Source: Elymus sibiricus (taxonomy: Eukaryota; Streptophyta; Magnoliopsida; Poales; Poaceae). Taken from it: a stretch of DNA of 64,000 nt. The position numbers and the translations under genes are program-made. The stretch lies in NCBI GenBank assembly GCA_039707655.1, contig CM077664.1, forward strand, positions 123,788,485-123,852,484, written 5' to 3'. Below the pieces are notes generated by a model. That model ran no database searches, had not been told where the DNA came from, and was given only the letters and a program-made list of their open reading frames with translations. The stretch's first letter is position 1, and each line of letters opens with the position of its first letter. Shown one piece after another: positions 1-11,686 of this stretch.

Positions 1-133
1 CTTCATCACAATTTTCCGGTTCATGATTTTCAAGCAAAACTTCATAGAGATAATCAATTGCGCTCAACTCACTAGCAATTGGTTCATCATAATTGGATCT
101 TTTGAAAAGATTAGCAAGTGAATGAGGATCCAT
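1..133 (-). CDS. N-terminal fragment of a retrotransposon internal ORF (partial)
   Basis: An open frame starts at the ATG at 133-131 and runs off the window after 44 codons. The product begins MDPHSLANLF and has an acidic stretch ending ENHEPENCDE. It resembles the start of the 211-residue ORF of element B (7117-7752): both have an ELxxxxxLYxVxLEN-like segment followed by a Cys and acidic residues. It is probably the same kind of internal ORF, of unknown function, found in these elements. The start was chosen because it is the first ATG after the PBS that keeps the frame open. There are no recognised domains. Confidence 0.45.
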   Translation of the reverse strand, partial: MDPHSLANLFKRSNYDEPIASELSAIDYLYEVLLENHEPENCDE

Positions 134-359
134 ATCAATAGATTTCTAGCAAGAGAAGATGCAAGCAAATAGAAGGCACATGACACACAAGCAAAGATAG
201 CAAACAAGAAATAGGCAAACGGAAAATATTTTTGTATTTTTGTAAAAACTTTTTAGAAGTGGGGGAGATGAAAACGAGAGGAAAATGGCAAATAAAGTAA
301 ATGCAAGGAGATGAGAGTTATATGCGTAGGTACTTGATAGATGTTGATGATGTCTCCCC

Positions 360-372
360 GGCAATGGCGCCA
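360..372 (-). other. Primer-binding site of the partial A-family element
   Basis: Read on the minus strand this is TGGCGCCATTGCC, 11 bases inside the LTR end. It matches the PBS style TGGCGCCGTTGCCGGGG seen in elements A and B, with one visible difference. This position fixes the element's orientation. Confidence 0.65.
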
Positions 373-383
373 GAAATTCTTCC

Positions 384-1938
384 TGCTACTTGTTGCTTGC
401 GTTGGTATTTTCCCCGAAGAGGAAGGGATGATGCAACATAGTAGAGATAAGTATTTCCCTCAGTTATGAAACCAAGGTTATCGAACCAGTAGGAGAATCA
501 CGCAACACCTCATTAGCAGCACCTGCACACAAACAACAAATCCTTGCACCCAACGCAAACGAGGGGTTGTCAATCCCTCGGAGGTAAATTGCAAGATTAA
601 ATTGTATGTGATAGATAGATAGATTGAAACAAAAATACAAAATAAAACAAATAAAATAAAATTGTAGCAAGTATTTTTAGGGTTTTAGTAAATGATAAAG
701 TAGACCCGGGGGCCATAGTTTTCACTAGAGGCTTCTCTCGAGAAAATAGCATACGGTGGGTAGACAAATTACTGTTGGGCAATTGATAGAAAAGCAAATA
801 ATCATGACAATATCCAAGGCAATGATCATGTATATAGGCATCACATCCAATACAAGTAGACCGACTCCTGCCTGCATCTACTACTATTACTCCACACATC
901 GACCGCTATCCAGCATGCATCTAGTGTATTAAGTCCATAAAGAACGGAGTAACGCCTTAAGAACGATGACATGATGTAGCCAAGATAAACTCATGTATGA
1001 ATAAACCCCATCTTTTTACCCTTAATAGCAATGATACATACGTGTCATGTCCCTTTCTGTCACTGGGATTGAGCACCGCAAGATCGAACCCATTACAAAG
1101 CACCTCTTCCCATGGCAAGATAAATCAATCTAGTTGGCCAAACCAAATCAATAGATCGGAGAAGGAATACGAAGCTATAATAATCATGCATAAAAGAGAT
1201 CAGAGAAGACTCAAATAATATTCATGGATAATCTTATCATAAACTCACAATTCATCGGATCCCAACAAACACACCGCAAAAAGTGATTACATCGGATAGA
1301 ACTCCAAGAACATCGAGGAGAACATTGTATTGAAGATCAAAAAGAGAGAAGAAGCCATCTAGCTACTAACTATGGACCCGAAGGTCTGTGGTAAACTACT
1401 CACGCATCATCGGAAGGGCAGCAAGGTTGATGTAGAGCCCCTCCGTGATCGATTCCCCCTCCGGCGGAGTACCAGAGAAAGCCTCCAGATGGGATCTCTC
1501 TAGAACAGAAACTTGCGGCGGCGGAAAAAGTATTTCGTGGACTCCCCTGAGGGTTTCTGATTTTTCTGGAATTTATAGTGGTGGAATTAGGTCAAACGGA
1601 GCTCTGTGGGCCCCACGAGGCACCAGGGCACGCCTGGGCGCGCCCTGGTGCCTCGTGGGCACCCCTTGGGGCTTCTGGCCTCCTCCCAAAGCTTCTATTG
1701 TTTATCTTGTCCAGAAAAAAATATCCAAAACGTTTCATGGCATTTGGACTACGTTTGGTATTGATTTTCTGTAAAACAAAAGCAGGGCAAAAAACATCAA
1801 CTGGCACTGGGCACTAAGTTAATAGATTAGTCCCAAAATATGATATATAATTGCTGTAAATGTATATAAAAACATCCAAGATTGATAATATAACAGCATG
1901 GAACAATCAAAAATTATATGTACGTTGGAGACGTATCA
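384..1938 (-). repeat. LTR of the partial A-family element
   Basis: This 1,555-bp LTR begins TGCTACTTG and ends ACGTATCA in plus orientation. A TATA-like box reading TATAAATT on the minus strand lies at 1570-1577. The U3 contains the inverted, GC-rich block CCTGGTGCC...GGCACCAGG near 1620-1660, a feature also seen in the solo LTR at 33796. Confidence 0.85.
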
Positions 1939-2819
1939 ACCCCTAAAAAAAGAAAATGGCCTATAAGTAATAAGAAATGGGTTGTAAATTTTAAAAAACA
2001 TAGCAAACCGGCAATTAGTTTCAAATTTCATTTTATCCAGATTTTGAGATTTTAAATTTCATTGGATTTTTTGCGGTGAAAATTTCAATGGATTTTAAAT
2101 TAATATAATTTTATTTTTTAAATTAGTTTGAATATGACTCGAAACTTTAGGATTAAAAATAGTTCGGAGCCCACCGAAATATGCAAAATTTCATTGAAAT
2201 TTTTAACCGTGGCCAGAATATGGGTTGTAATGCTAACAAAAAGAATATGGACTGAAAAAAATTCCTTAAGAATGAGCAAATGGGCTGTAAATTATTAAAA
2301 ATAATAGCAAATGGGCTGCATGATGTTTGCCACGGATTTGGAGGCTGAGTTGGGCCTACTAAGTTGACGCGTACGCAGGGCTTTGTCAACTTAGTCAACA
2401 AACGATTCTAGCAGCAGTGACCGTTGAAGGTTAATCCAACGGCTGTGCTACTTCTACAATCTCTGATCTTCTTACTCCAGCCGCCCAAACCAGCGTCGGC
2501 GGGACCGCCTGCTCCCGCCTCCCGTGGCCAGCTGTGCTGCTACGCAGGCCTCACCGCCCCACCCTACTCCCACTGCTGGCCAGACCATCCCTCTACTCAC
2601 CCACACCTCCTGCTATTCTCCGGTGACGGCAGCCTCACACCGCAGCCGAACCAATAAACCCACCTACTCCCCTCCGCATGGGCAACCACTGCCGCGCCTT
2701 CCCCGGCTCCGGGTCGTTCCCCTACCTCGCCGTCCTCCACCGCCTTGGTGCTCTCGGTACGGTGTCGTCAACGCGGTCAACAAAGGACAGCCATCGGAAG
2801 AGGGCTGTACATGGAGAGG

Positions 2820-3064
2820 CTGACAGCTGGGACCCATGAGGTCCATGGTCGCACGGAAGGAAGTGACTCCTTATTACGCGAAAAAAAAATGTTTCCTCCC
2901 CCTGACAGCTGGGACCCACCAGCTACATATTCGCACGCAAGGAAGTGCCTTCTTTGTATGCGCAAAAAAAATGATTCCTCCCTCTGACAGTTGGGACCCA
3001 CCAGCCATATCTTCGCACGCAAGGAAGTGCCTCCTTATCCCCCTGACAGTTGGGACCCACCAGG
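2820..3064. repeat. Tandem repeat of about 82 bp in the CACTA element
   Basis: Units start CTGACAG(C/T)TGGGACCCA at 2820, 2902, 2984 and 3043. The first two units are 82 bp, the third is shortened to 59 bp, and the fourth is only a start. Each full unit also carries TCGCACG(C/G)AAGGAAGTG and an A-rich run. Such arrays are common in subterminal parts of CACTA elements. Confidence 0.85.
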
Positions 3065-3344
3065 TTAAAGCGTACGTAGCGTTATCTGTCTGGTCGCAAA
3101 CGTGTACGTACATACTGGTCAATCGGTCTCTCTGCAACGATGAACCATGGCCGAGTAAGGAGCGGCATGTGTCGTAGTACAGCCGCCGACGAAGCAGTTC
3201 ATGCAGTCCCGTCTAAATCGTGCACATGTACGTACGGCCACGCTGCAAAAAATACGGCCACGTACATACAGGGGTCTCGAACGCGTATTCATGCATACGT
3301 ACGGCCAGAGCAGTGCATACGTACGGCTGCACTGGACGGCAGCA

Positions 3345-3990
3345 ACGGCGTCATGTTCATCGGCAACCAACCGGCTGGGTCAGAACAGAGGAAACAACGT
3401 CGTGTTCATTGGGAGGCAACCGACTGGGTCGAAATGCGTCCTGTTCATCGAGAGCCAACCGACTTGGATGAAACAGCCGAAACGGGGTCCTGTTCCCCCC
3501 CCCCCCCCCCCACTGGCTCGGGGTCTGGCGTACCGCAAAACGGACAAAATGGAGTTCTCTTCGACCGCCTACGGTCGAAACGGGGTCCTGTTCATCGGGA
3601 GGGGTCTGGCATACTACAAAACGGATGAAACGGACTTCTCGCCAACCACCTATGGTTGAAACAGGGTCCTGTTCATCGAGAGGGGTGTGGCGTACCGCAA
3701 AACGGGACTAGACGGGCCACTGTTCATCACCGTCTACTTCCTCCAGCCTCCATGGGCTACTGTTCATCCACAACTGCCTTTGGCCTCCATGGGGTCCTAT
3801 TCATCCACCCCCAACCGGCTGGGGTGTGGCGTACCGTGGCACGGCCTCCTCGATCGATCGGGGTCCTGTTCATCCATCGCCAACCACCTCTACACACAGC
3901 CAGGGTACTGTTCATGCACAACCAACCCCCACTGGCTGGGGGTGGGGCGTACGAGCGGGCAGCAGCAACGGGAACTGTTCATCCATAGCC
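3345..3990. repeat. Degenerate array of CTGTTCATC-containing units
   Basis: The words CTGTTCATC or GTGTTCATT recur at irregular spacing of roughly 35-75 bp. They are often followed by CCAACCG(A/G)CT(T/G)GG, or by GGGTCTGGCGTACCGCAAAACGG. A run of C lies at 3488-3510. The same phrase resumes on the far side of element A at 30990-31020, which supports one interrupted element. Confidence 0.7.
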
Positions 3991-4074
3991 AACCAACCGG
4001 CTTGGTTAACTCACCATGTCTCGCGCAAGGGGCTCGATCGATGCAAGTTTCGACTCGTTCTACGTATCGCGCAC

Positions 4075-5328
4075 TGCTGCTTGTAGTCTGCGTTGGTATT
4101 TCCCCAAAGAGGAGAGGATGATGCAGTATAGTAGAGATAAGTATTTCCCTCAGTTAAGAACCAAGGTTATCAATCCAGTAGGAGAACCAAGCAAAATTCC
4201 GTTAAGCGCACCTACACACACAAGAGCAAACACTTGCACCCAACGCAAATAAGAGGGTTGTCAATCCTCTTAGCGGTTACTTGCAAGGATTAAATCTTAT
4301 CGAGGTAAATAAATAAACTAAAATACTAATTAAAATAAAAGTAACTAAATTGCAGCATGGTATTTTTAGGTTTTTTTATATGATAAAGATAGACCCGGGG
4401 GCCATAGTTTTCACTAGAGGCTTCTCTCTCGAGCACAGAAACATACGGTGGGTAGACAAATTACTGTTGGGCAATTGACAGAATAGCAAATAATTATGAC
4501 AGATTCATGGCAATGATCATGTATATAGGCATCACATCCGAGACAAGTAGACCGACTCCTGCCTGCATCTATTACTATTACTCCACTCATCGACCGCTAT
4601 CCAGCATGCATCTAGAGTATTAAGTTAATAAAAACAGAGTAACGCCTTAAGCAAGATGACATGATGTAGAGAAGAAAATTCAAGCAATATGAATAAACCC
4701 CATCTTTTTATCCTTAATGGCAACAATACAAATACATGTCATGTCCCCTTCTGTCACTTGGATTGAGCACCGCAAGATTGAACCCATCACAAAGCACCTC
4801 TCCCATTGCAAGATAAATCAATCTAGCAGGCCAAACCAAATCGATAGATCGGAGAGAAATACAAAGATATAACAATCATGCATAAAAGAGTTTAGAGAAG
4901 ACTCAAATATTTCTCATGAATAATCTGATCATAAACTCACAATTCATCGGATCCCAACAAACACACCGCAAAAGAAGATTACATCGAATAGAACTCCAAG
5001 AACATTGTATTGAAGATCAAAGAGAGAGAAGAAGTCATCTAGCTACTAGCTATGGACCTGTAGGTCTGTGGTAAACTACTCACACATCATCGAAAGGGCA
5101 GCAAGGTTGATGTAGAAGCCCTCCGTGATCGATTCCCCCTCCGGCAGAGTACCGAAAAAGGCCTCCAGATGGGATCGCGGAAGAACAGAGGCTTGCGGCG
5201 GCGGAAAGGTTATTTCTTCTGGCTCTCTGATGGTTTCCCAATATTTGCGAATTTATAGAAGTGGAATTAGGTCAAACGGAGTCACGTGGGCCCCACAAGG
5301 CAACACGGCGCCCCCCCTGGGCCGCGCC
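4075..5328 (-). repeat. Element A left LTR, outer piece
   Basis: The piece starts TGCTGCTTGTAGTC and is interrupted at GCGCC by element B. It aligns base by base with 22515-23148 and 30069-30660. It holds a minus-strand TATA-like TATAAATT at 5251-5258. The matching remainder resumes at 18329. Confidence 0.85.
5324..5328. repeat. TSD of element B (left copy), GCGCC
   Basis: GCGCC just before 5329 is repeated at 18324-18328, directly after element B. It is a perfect 5-bp duplication in the LTR of element A. Confidence 0.9.
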
Positions 5329-6991
5329 TGATATGTCTCCAACGTATCTATAATTTATGAAGTATTCATGCCATGTTTATAACAATTCTATATGGTTTTG
5401 GTATGATTTGATTAGAACTAACCCAGACTGACGCTGTTTTCAGCAGAACTACCGTGGTGTTGTTTTTTGTGCAGAAATAAAAGTTCTCGGAATTGGACGA
5501 AACTTTTTGACGATTTTTTTGCACCAAAAGCGACCCCCGAAGCTTCGTTGAAGGACCAGAAGCTTCACGAGGTGCTCACAAGCCATCACGGTGTGCCCTG
5601 GGGGGTCGCACCGTGGTACCTCGTGGGCCCATCTTAGCCCATCTTCGCGTGATTCCAACGCTGAAAAATCCTATAAATAGAGAAAACACCAGAATAAACC
5701 CTAGAACTTCGACTCCGCCGCCGCAAGCCTCTGTACCTTCAAAATACCATCTGGAGCCCTATTCCGGCACCCTGCCAGAGGGGGAAATCATCACCGGAGC
5801 CCATCTTCATCATCCCAGTGGTCTCCATAACGAGGAGGGAGTAGTTCACCCTCGGGCTGAGGGTATGTACTAGTAGCTATGTGTTTGATCTCTCTCTCTC
5901 TCTCTGTCTCTCTCTCTCTCTCGTGTTCTTGATCTGGCATGATCTTGATGTACCGCGAGCTTTGTTAATATAGTTGGATCATATGGTGTATCTTCCCTCT
6001 CTATCTTTGTTGTGATGAATTGAGTTTTTACCTTTGAGGTTTCACTATTATCGGATTGAATACTTTTATGGATTTGAGAACACTTGATGTATGTCTTGCA
6101 TATGAATACCCGTGGTGACAATGGGGTATTATATTGATTCACTTGATGTATGTTTTGGCACTCAACTCGCGGATTCCCGAGGTGACATTGGGGTAATCTA
6201 TGCATAGGGGTTGATGCACGTTTTCGTCCTACTTTCTCCGGTAGAAATCTTGGGGCACTCTTTGAAGTTCTTTGTGTGGATTGAATATTATGAATCTGAA
6301 GTTGTTTGATGCATGTCGAATAATCAACTCACGGATACTTGTGGTGACATTGGAGTACCTAGGTGACATTAGAGTTGGTTGATGCGTATCATATGGTGTT
6401 ATTTTAGTACGAACTCTAGGGCTGTTTGTGACACTTATAGGGATGGCTCAATAGATTGATCGGAAAGGATAACTTTAAGGTGGTTTCGTACCCTACAACA
6501 ATTTCTATCTTATGTTCTCCGCTAATAGGAACTTTGGAGTGATTCTTTATCGCACGTTGAGGGATTGTTATATGATCCAATTATGTTAGCATTGTTGAGA
6601 GATTGCACTAGTGAAAGTATGAACCCTAGGCCTTGTTTTTAAGCATTGCAATACTGTTTGTGCTCACTTTTATCGTTTGCTACCTTGCTGTTTTATTTAT
6701 TCAGATTATAAAAATATATTTCTACTATCCATACTACACTTGTATCACCATCTCTTCACCGAACTAGTGCACCTATACAATTTTCCATTGTATTGGGTGT
6801 GTTGGGGACACAAGAGATTTCTTGTATTTGATTGCAGGGTTGTTTGAGAGAGACCATCTTCATCCTACACGTACCACGGATTGATAAACCTTAGGTCATC
6901 CACTTGAGGGAAATTTGCTACTGTCCTACAAAACTCAGCGCTTGAAGGCCCAACACGAGTCTACAAGAATAAAGTTGCATAGTAGACATCA
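5329..6991 (+). repeat. Element B 5' LTR
   Basis: This 1,663-bp LTR begins TGATATGTCTCC and ends GTAGACATCA. The promoter-like TATAAATA is at 5673-5680. A CT microsatellite follows at about 5889-5922. The R/U5 part repeats the theme ...GGTGACATTGGGGTA... several times. Confidence 0.92.
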
Positions 6992-7001
6992 AGCTCTTTT
7001 C

Positions 7002-7018
7002 TGGCACCGTTGTCGGGG
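7002..7018 (+). other. Element B primer-binding site
   Basis: TGGCACCGTTGTCGGGG starts 10 bases after the 5' LTR. It is a variant of the TGGCGCCGTTGCCGGGG type used by related grass Gypsy elements. The primer tRNA was not identified. Confidence 0.7.
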
Positions 7019-7116
7019 AGGTGAGTGCTTGAAGGTATATCTTTAGATCTTGCAATTGAATTTTTTAGTTTCTTGTTTATTACTAGTTTGGTTTTATAAA
7101 AAGGAAACTAAAAAAA

Positions 7117-7752
7117 ATGGAATTGAGGTTGCCTCACTTGCTTCATCTATATAATGTCTTTCTTGAAAATAAGGATTTCGATAATTGTGCTCAATTGCTA
7201 GAGGAAGAATTTAATAAAATGTTTAATGTGAGTCCTTTGAATGATGAGCATGATTGCAATGTTGTTAGTATGCTTTCTATGAATACCCATGATGCTAATG
7301 GTATGCAAAGTCATAAGCTTGGGGATGCTATGTTTGATGAAGATGCTATCTTTAGTCCCCCTACTTTTGATGAGCAAATTTATTATGATGATTGCATGCC
7401 ACCTATTTATGACGATTACATTGATGAAAGTGGGTTTGGAAGAGTGTCAACTCTAGGTACTAATGATCCCACTATTTTGGAGGGTGTTGAATCTTATGGC
7501 AATAATTATGAAAGTGGATTTGGAGAGGTCACAACTTTATTTAATGATGATTCCACTATTTTGGAAGAGGTTTCAATTGATTATGACAACAAAGTTGCTA
7601 TCTATGATGATTATTGTGATGACATGTATGCTATAAAAATTAATGATAACCATGAAACTTGTCATCATGATTTTAATTTTCAATTGGATTATGCCAATCA
7701 AGTATCTCATGATAGTTATTTTGTTGAGTTTGCTCCCACTATTATGAATTAG
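7117..7752 (+). CDS. Element B internal ORF, acidic protein of unknown function
   Basis: This is a 211-residue ORF starting about 100 bases after the PBS. The protein is strongly acidic and rich in Asp, Asn and Tyr. It begins MELRLPHLLHLYNVFLENKD. An internal imperfect repeat is visible: a segment with ESGFG-V-TL, then a PTILE or STILE word, occurs twice (about residues 107-127 and 133-151). There are no zinc knuckle, protease, RT or membrane segments. It sits where gag would be in an autonomous element, but I see no gag homology. The frame ends at 7752; a related reading frame resumes at 7769 in another frame, so the ancestral ORF was probably longer and has lost its frame near 7745. Function is unknown. 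Confidence 0.7.
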   Translation: MELRLPHLLHLYNVFLENKDFDNCAQLLEEEFNKMFNVSPLNDEHDCNVVSMLSMNTHDANGMQSHKLGDAMFDEDAIFSPPTFDEQIYYDDCMPPIYDDYIDESGFGRVSTLGTNDPTILEGVESYGNNYESGFGEVTTLFNDDSTILEEVSIDYDNKVAIYDDYCDDMYAIKINDNHETCHHDFNFQLDYANQVSHDSYFVEFAPTIMN

Positions 7753-7768
7753 AAGAAAAATTGTTTAT

Positions 7769-8041
7769 GTGGAGAGTAACAAAAATTCTATGCTTGTGGA
7801 TCATGAAAGGAATGCTTTATGTGATAGCTATATTGTTGAATTCATTCATGATGCTACTGAAAATTATTACGAGAGAGGATCATATGCCTGTAGGTGTTGC
7901 AATAATATCAAATTTCCTCTCTATGTGTTGAAAGTTTTGAAGTTATGCTTGTTTTGCCTTCCTATGCTAGTTGATTCTTGCTCCCATAAATTGTTTGCTC
8001 ACAAAATCCCTATGCATAGGAAGTGGGTTAGACATAAATGA
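7769..8041 (+). pseudogene. Element B ORF, frameshifted C-terminal part
   Basis: The open frame after the stop at 7752 encodes about 90 residues. It has no ATG at its 5' end (the codon at 7769 is GTG), so it is read here as the continuation of the upstream acidic ORF after a one-base frameshift. It contains a Cys-rich segment (CRCCNN, about residue 42) and a hydrophobic stretch LYVLKVLKLCLFCLPMLV that could span a membrane. It ends in a basic tail, HRKWVRHK. I do not recognise it. Confidence 0.45.
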
Positions 8042-8189
8042 GCTTGCCATGTGATTCATGATGCTCTCTTCGTGTTTCAATTCTTTACTTTTATGTGAGC
8101 ATCATTGAAATCATCATGCCTATCTAAAAAGGCATTAAAGAAAAGCGCTTGTTGGGAGACAACCCAATACTTATACCTTCTATTTTTGT

Positions 8190-9670
8190 GTGTTCACATG
8201 ATTAAGCTACTGTATTAATCATTTTTTATATGTTTTCTTTCAATAATGTGCCAAGTAAAGCCTTTGGGATAGTGTGGATACTTGTTGATTTGATTCTGTG
8301 CAAAAACAGAAACTTTTGCATCCAGTGCTAGAATTTCTATTCTGTACTGGAGCGCGAGAAAATTATGAAATTTTTACACAGTATTGGGTTACAAATTTTT
8401 TATGTTTTCTAATTTTTCAGAATTTTTGGAGCTACATAAGTATGCATTTTAATTCGCCCACTACATGTTGTTCTGTTTTTGACAGATTCTGTTTTTGGTG
8501 CATACTTTGCTTGTTTTAGTGTTTCCATAGCTTATATTGAGTAATATAAATTGTGGAAATGATAGAATACAGTAGGTATTATGTGAGAAGAATTATGAAT
8601 CTTTTCTTGACAGTACCTAAGTGGATGATTTATTTTTATCATACTAACCTATCTCACGAAGTTCCGTTAAGTTTTGTGTGATTGAAGTTTTCAAGTTTTG
8701 GGTGAGATATCGATATGAGGAGAATAAGGAGTGGCAATACCCTAAGCTTGGGGATGCCAAAGTCACCCCAAGGTAATATCCAAGGAAGAGTCAAGTGTCT
8801 AAGCTTGGGGATGCCCCGGATGGCATTCCCTCTTTCGTCTTCAACATTATCGGTATACCTCACTTGGAGCTATATTTTTATTCGTCACATAATATGAGTT
8901 TTGCTTGGAGCATCATTTTATTTTGTTTGGGTTTGCTTGCTGTTATAAATAATCATGTTTTGTATCTTTTAGTTCAATAAAATGCCAAGTATAGCCTTTA
9001 CTATGCTCAGTTTGCAAGTTCATGTGTTGCTGTTTGAAAACAGAAAGTTTTCTGTTATGTGCAGAATACTCCTGAATAGTCAGTACATGAGAAAAATCTG
9101 AAATTTTTACACAGTAATAATGCATGAGTTCAATGTCACGTGGTAATTTTTCAGAATTTTTGGAGTTAGTAAAGTATGAATTTTAAATCCCCCTTTATAG
9201 ACTATTCTGTTTTGGCAGATTTCGGTTATAGTTGCATTGTTTGCATATGTTGCTTGTTTAATGTTTCTATTTGTGGATAGGAGTATTAAATATGCAGAGT
9301 CATTTAGTATGCAATGTTTAATTATAATTTTTGTGATTTGCTACAGTAGAGAATGTTGAGGTTTTGAGTTGATACTAACTTATCTCACGAGTTCTTGTTA
9401 AGTTTTGTGTGGATGAAGTTTTAAGATTAGGAAAAGCCATGATATAAGAGGAATTAAGGAGACACAAGAGCTCAAGCTTGGGGATGCCCAAGGCACCCCA
9501 AGATAACATTCCAAGAAGTCTCAAGCAACTAAGCTTCGGGATGCCCCGGTAGGCATCCCACCTTTCTTCCTCAACATCTATCGGTTAGCCTAAGTTTTTA
9601 CTTGTTCACATGATATGTGCTATTCTTGGAGTGTCCTTTTATTTTCATTTTGTTTGCTGTTTGAATAAAA
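8190..9670 (+). repeat. Tandemly duplicated ~0.75-kb module in element B
   Basis: Two diverged copies, about 8190-8960 and 8960-9670, share an ordered set of words. These are a CAAAAACAGAAA/GAAAACAGAAA run, AAATTTTTACACAGTA, TTTTTCAGAATTTTTGGAG, TCTCACGA-GTT, and then a pair of AAGCTTGGGGATGCC motifs around an (A/G)CACCCCAAG(G/A)TAA core. The same module occurs once, in reverse, in element A (about 20710-21320). It is non-coding and of unknown role. Confidence 0.75.
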
Positions 9671-10485
9671 TTATCAAGATCTAAAATCTTTATTGAGAGA
9701 GAGTCTTCACATAGCTACTTAATTGTTTGACTACTCATTGATCTTCACTTATATCTTTTGGAGTAGTTTGTCATTCATTCTTGTGCTTCACTTATATCCT
9801 ATGAGTAAATTGTTGAATGAATTGAATATCATAAAGTTGAAAATATATGTGCTTCATATGCTTGTATCATGTCTAGTAGTAGTTTCACATTTGGGTTAGA
9901 AAGTGAAATCTATTGAAGCTTGACAATCACAATATTGGTCATACAAGCAATTCATGAATGATTAGTATAAGGAAGAGAACTTTCACATATAAATATATTA
10001 TCTTGGACATCTTTTATGATTGTGAATAACCATTAATTATTTTCAAACTTGAGCAAATTAGTTGAAGTTGGACAAGGAAGACAATGTAATCAGTTATGTT
10101 TGGGTATATTTGCATAGAAGTTATATTGTTATGGATCCTCCAACATGTGGTGCTTGCTTAGGATCTTTTGCTAGCCAAAAATTCGTACTAAGTAGAGATA
10201 CTACTTGTGCATCCAAAAACCCTTAAACCCAGTTTCTTCCCATGAGTGTCCACCATATCTACCTATGGATTGAATAAGATCCTTCAAGTAAGTTGTTAAG
10301 TTTCAAGAGAATGATTTGAACCATAACATGTGAATTGATTGCTACTTTATCATGATGAGTTTTATGAGAAAGAGTTGTTGTTATGATGCTAGGAAAAGTG
10401 ATTGAAATTATCATTGATCAAACTTATGCACTATGCTAGCATTCACACTTCATAAATTATTTCTTTTATCATTTACCTACTCGAG

Positions 10486-10513
10486 GACGAGCAGGAATTA
10501 AGCTTGCGGATGC
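10486..10513 (+). other. Element B polypurine-tract region
   Basis: The bases before the 3' LTR include GAGGACGAGCAGGAATTAAG and then AAGCTTGCGGATGC directly next to TGATACG. The equivalent, better preserved, site in element A ends AAGCTTGGGGATGC. Confidence 0.6.
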
Positions 10514-11686
10514 TGATACGCCTCCAACGTATCTATAATTTATGAAGTATTCATGCCATGTTTATAACAATTCTATATGGATTTGGTATGATTTGATTAG
10601 GACTAACCCGGACTGACGCTGTTTTCAGCAGAACTACCGTGGTGTTGTTTTTTGTGCAGAAATAAAAGTTCTCGGAATTGGACGAAACTTTTTGACGATT
10701 TTTTTGGACCAAAAGAGACCCTCGAAGCTTCGTGGAAGGACCAGAAGCCTCACGAGGTGCTCACAAGCCATCACGGCGCGCCCTGGGGGGGTCGCGTCGT
10801 GGTACCTCGTGGGCCCATCTTAGCCCATCTTCGCGTGATTCCAACGCTGAAAAATTCTATAAATAGAGAAACCACCAGAAATAACCCTAGAACTTCGACT
10901 CCGCCGCCGCAAGCCTCTGTACTTTCGAAATACCATTTGGAGCCCTGTTCCGGCACCCTGCCGGAGGGGGAAATCATCACTAGAGGCCATCTTCATCATC
11001 CCGGCGGTCTCCATGATGAGGAGGGAGTAGTTCACCCTCGGGCTGAGGGTATGTACTAGTAGCTATGTGTTTGATCTCTCTCTCTCGTGTTCTTGATTTG
11101 GCACGATCTTGATGTACCGTGAGCTTTGTTAATATAGTTGGATCATATGGTGTTTCTTCCCTCTCTATCTTTGTTGTGATGAATTGAGTTCTTACCTTTG
11201 AGGTTTCACTATTACCGGATTGAATACTTTTATGGATTTGAGAACACTTGATGTATGTCTTGCATATGAATACCCGTGGTGACAATGGGGTATTATATTG
11301 ATTCACTTGATGTATGTTTTGGCACTCAACTTGCGGATTCCCGAGGTGACATTGGGGTAATCTATGCATAGGGGTTGATGCACGTTTTCGTCCTACTTTC
11401 TCCGGTAGAAATCTTGGGGCACTCTTTGAAGTTCTTTGTGTGGATTGAATATTATGAATCTGAAGTTGTTTGATGCATGTCGAATAATCAACTCACGGAT
11501 ACTTGTGGTGACATTGGAGTATCTAGGTGACATTAGAATTGGTTGATGCGTATCATATGGTGTTATTTTAGTACGAACTCTAGGGCTGTTTGTGACACTT
11601 ATAGGGATGGCTCAATAGATTGATCAGAAAGGATAACTTTGTGGTGGTTTCGTACCCTACAACAATTTCTATCTTATGTTCTCCGC
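10514..11686 (+). repeat. Element B 3' LTR, first piece
   Basis: The piece begins TGATACGCCTCC and matches the 5' LTR until TCCGC at 11682-11686, where element C is inserted. TATAAATA is at 10858-10865. The CT microsatellite at about 11074-11086 is much shorter than in the 5' LTR. Confidence 0.9.

Larger units (their letters stand above)
1..1938 (-). mobile_element. LTR retrotransposon of the A family, partial (5' LTR and start of internal region)
   Basis: The segment reads on the minus strand and leaves the window on the left. It has an LTR at 384-1938, a primer-binding site next to it, and the first part of an internal region with a short open frame. The LTR is clearly related to the LTRs of element A (4075-30973), including the shared end rule TG...CA and the outer motif GATACGTTGGAGACGTATCA in plus orientation. 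It lies in the left part of the CACTA element. A TSD cannot be tested because the other end is outside the window. A Gypsy origin is inferred from the PBS type and family resemblance, not from coding domains. Confidence 0.8.
1939..4074. mobile_element. Left remaining part of a CACTA-type DNA transposon
   Basis: This stretch is cut off from its right end by element A, which inserted between 4074 and 30974. Sequence on both sides of A is of one kind: GC-rich, with repeated CTGTTCATC phrases, the words CAACCGGCT and GGGGCTCGATC, and CGTACGG-rich blocks. Bases 1939-2400 are AT-rich with repeated GGGCTGTAA/GGGTTGTAA words. Bases 2400-2820 are GC-rich and contain no convincing gene. The left terminal inverted repeat is not in the window, and no transposase coding region is visible. 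Assignment to CACTA rests on the right end at 31610. Confidence 0.6.

Noticed and set aside
2820..3064. Possible CRISPR-like repeat array
   Set aside because: The repeats are direct, adjacent and diverged, without spacers, in a eukaryotic transposon arm.
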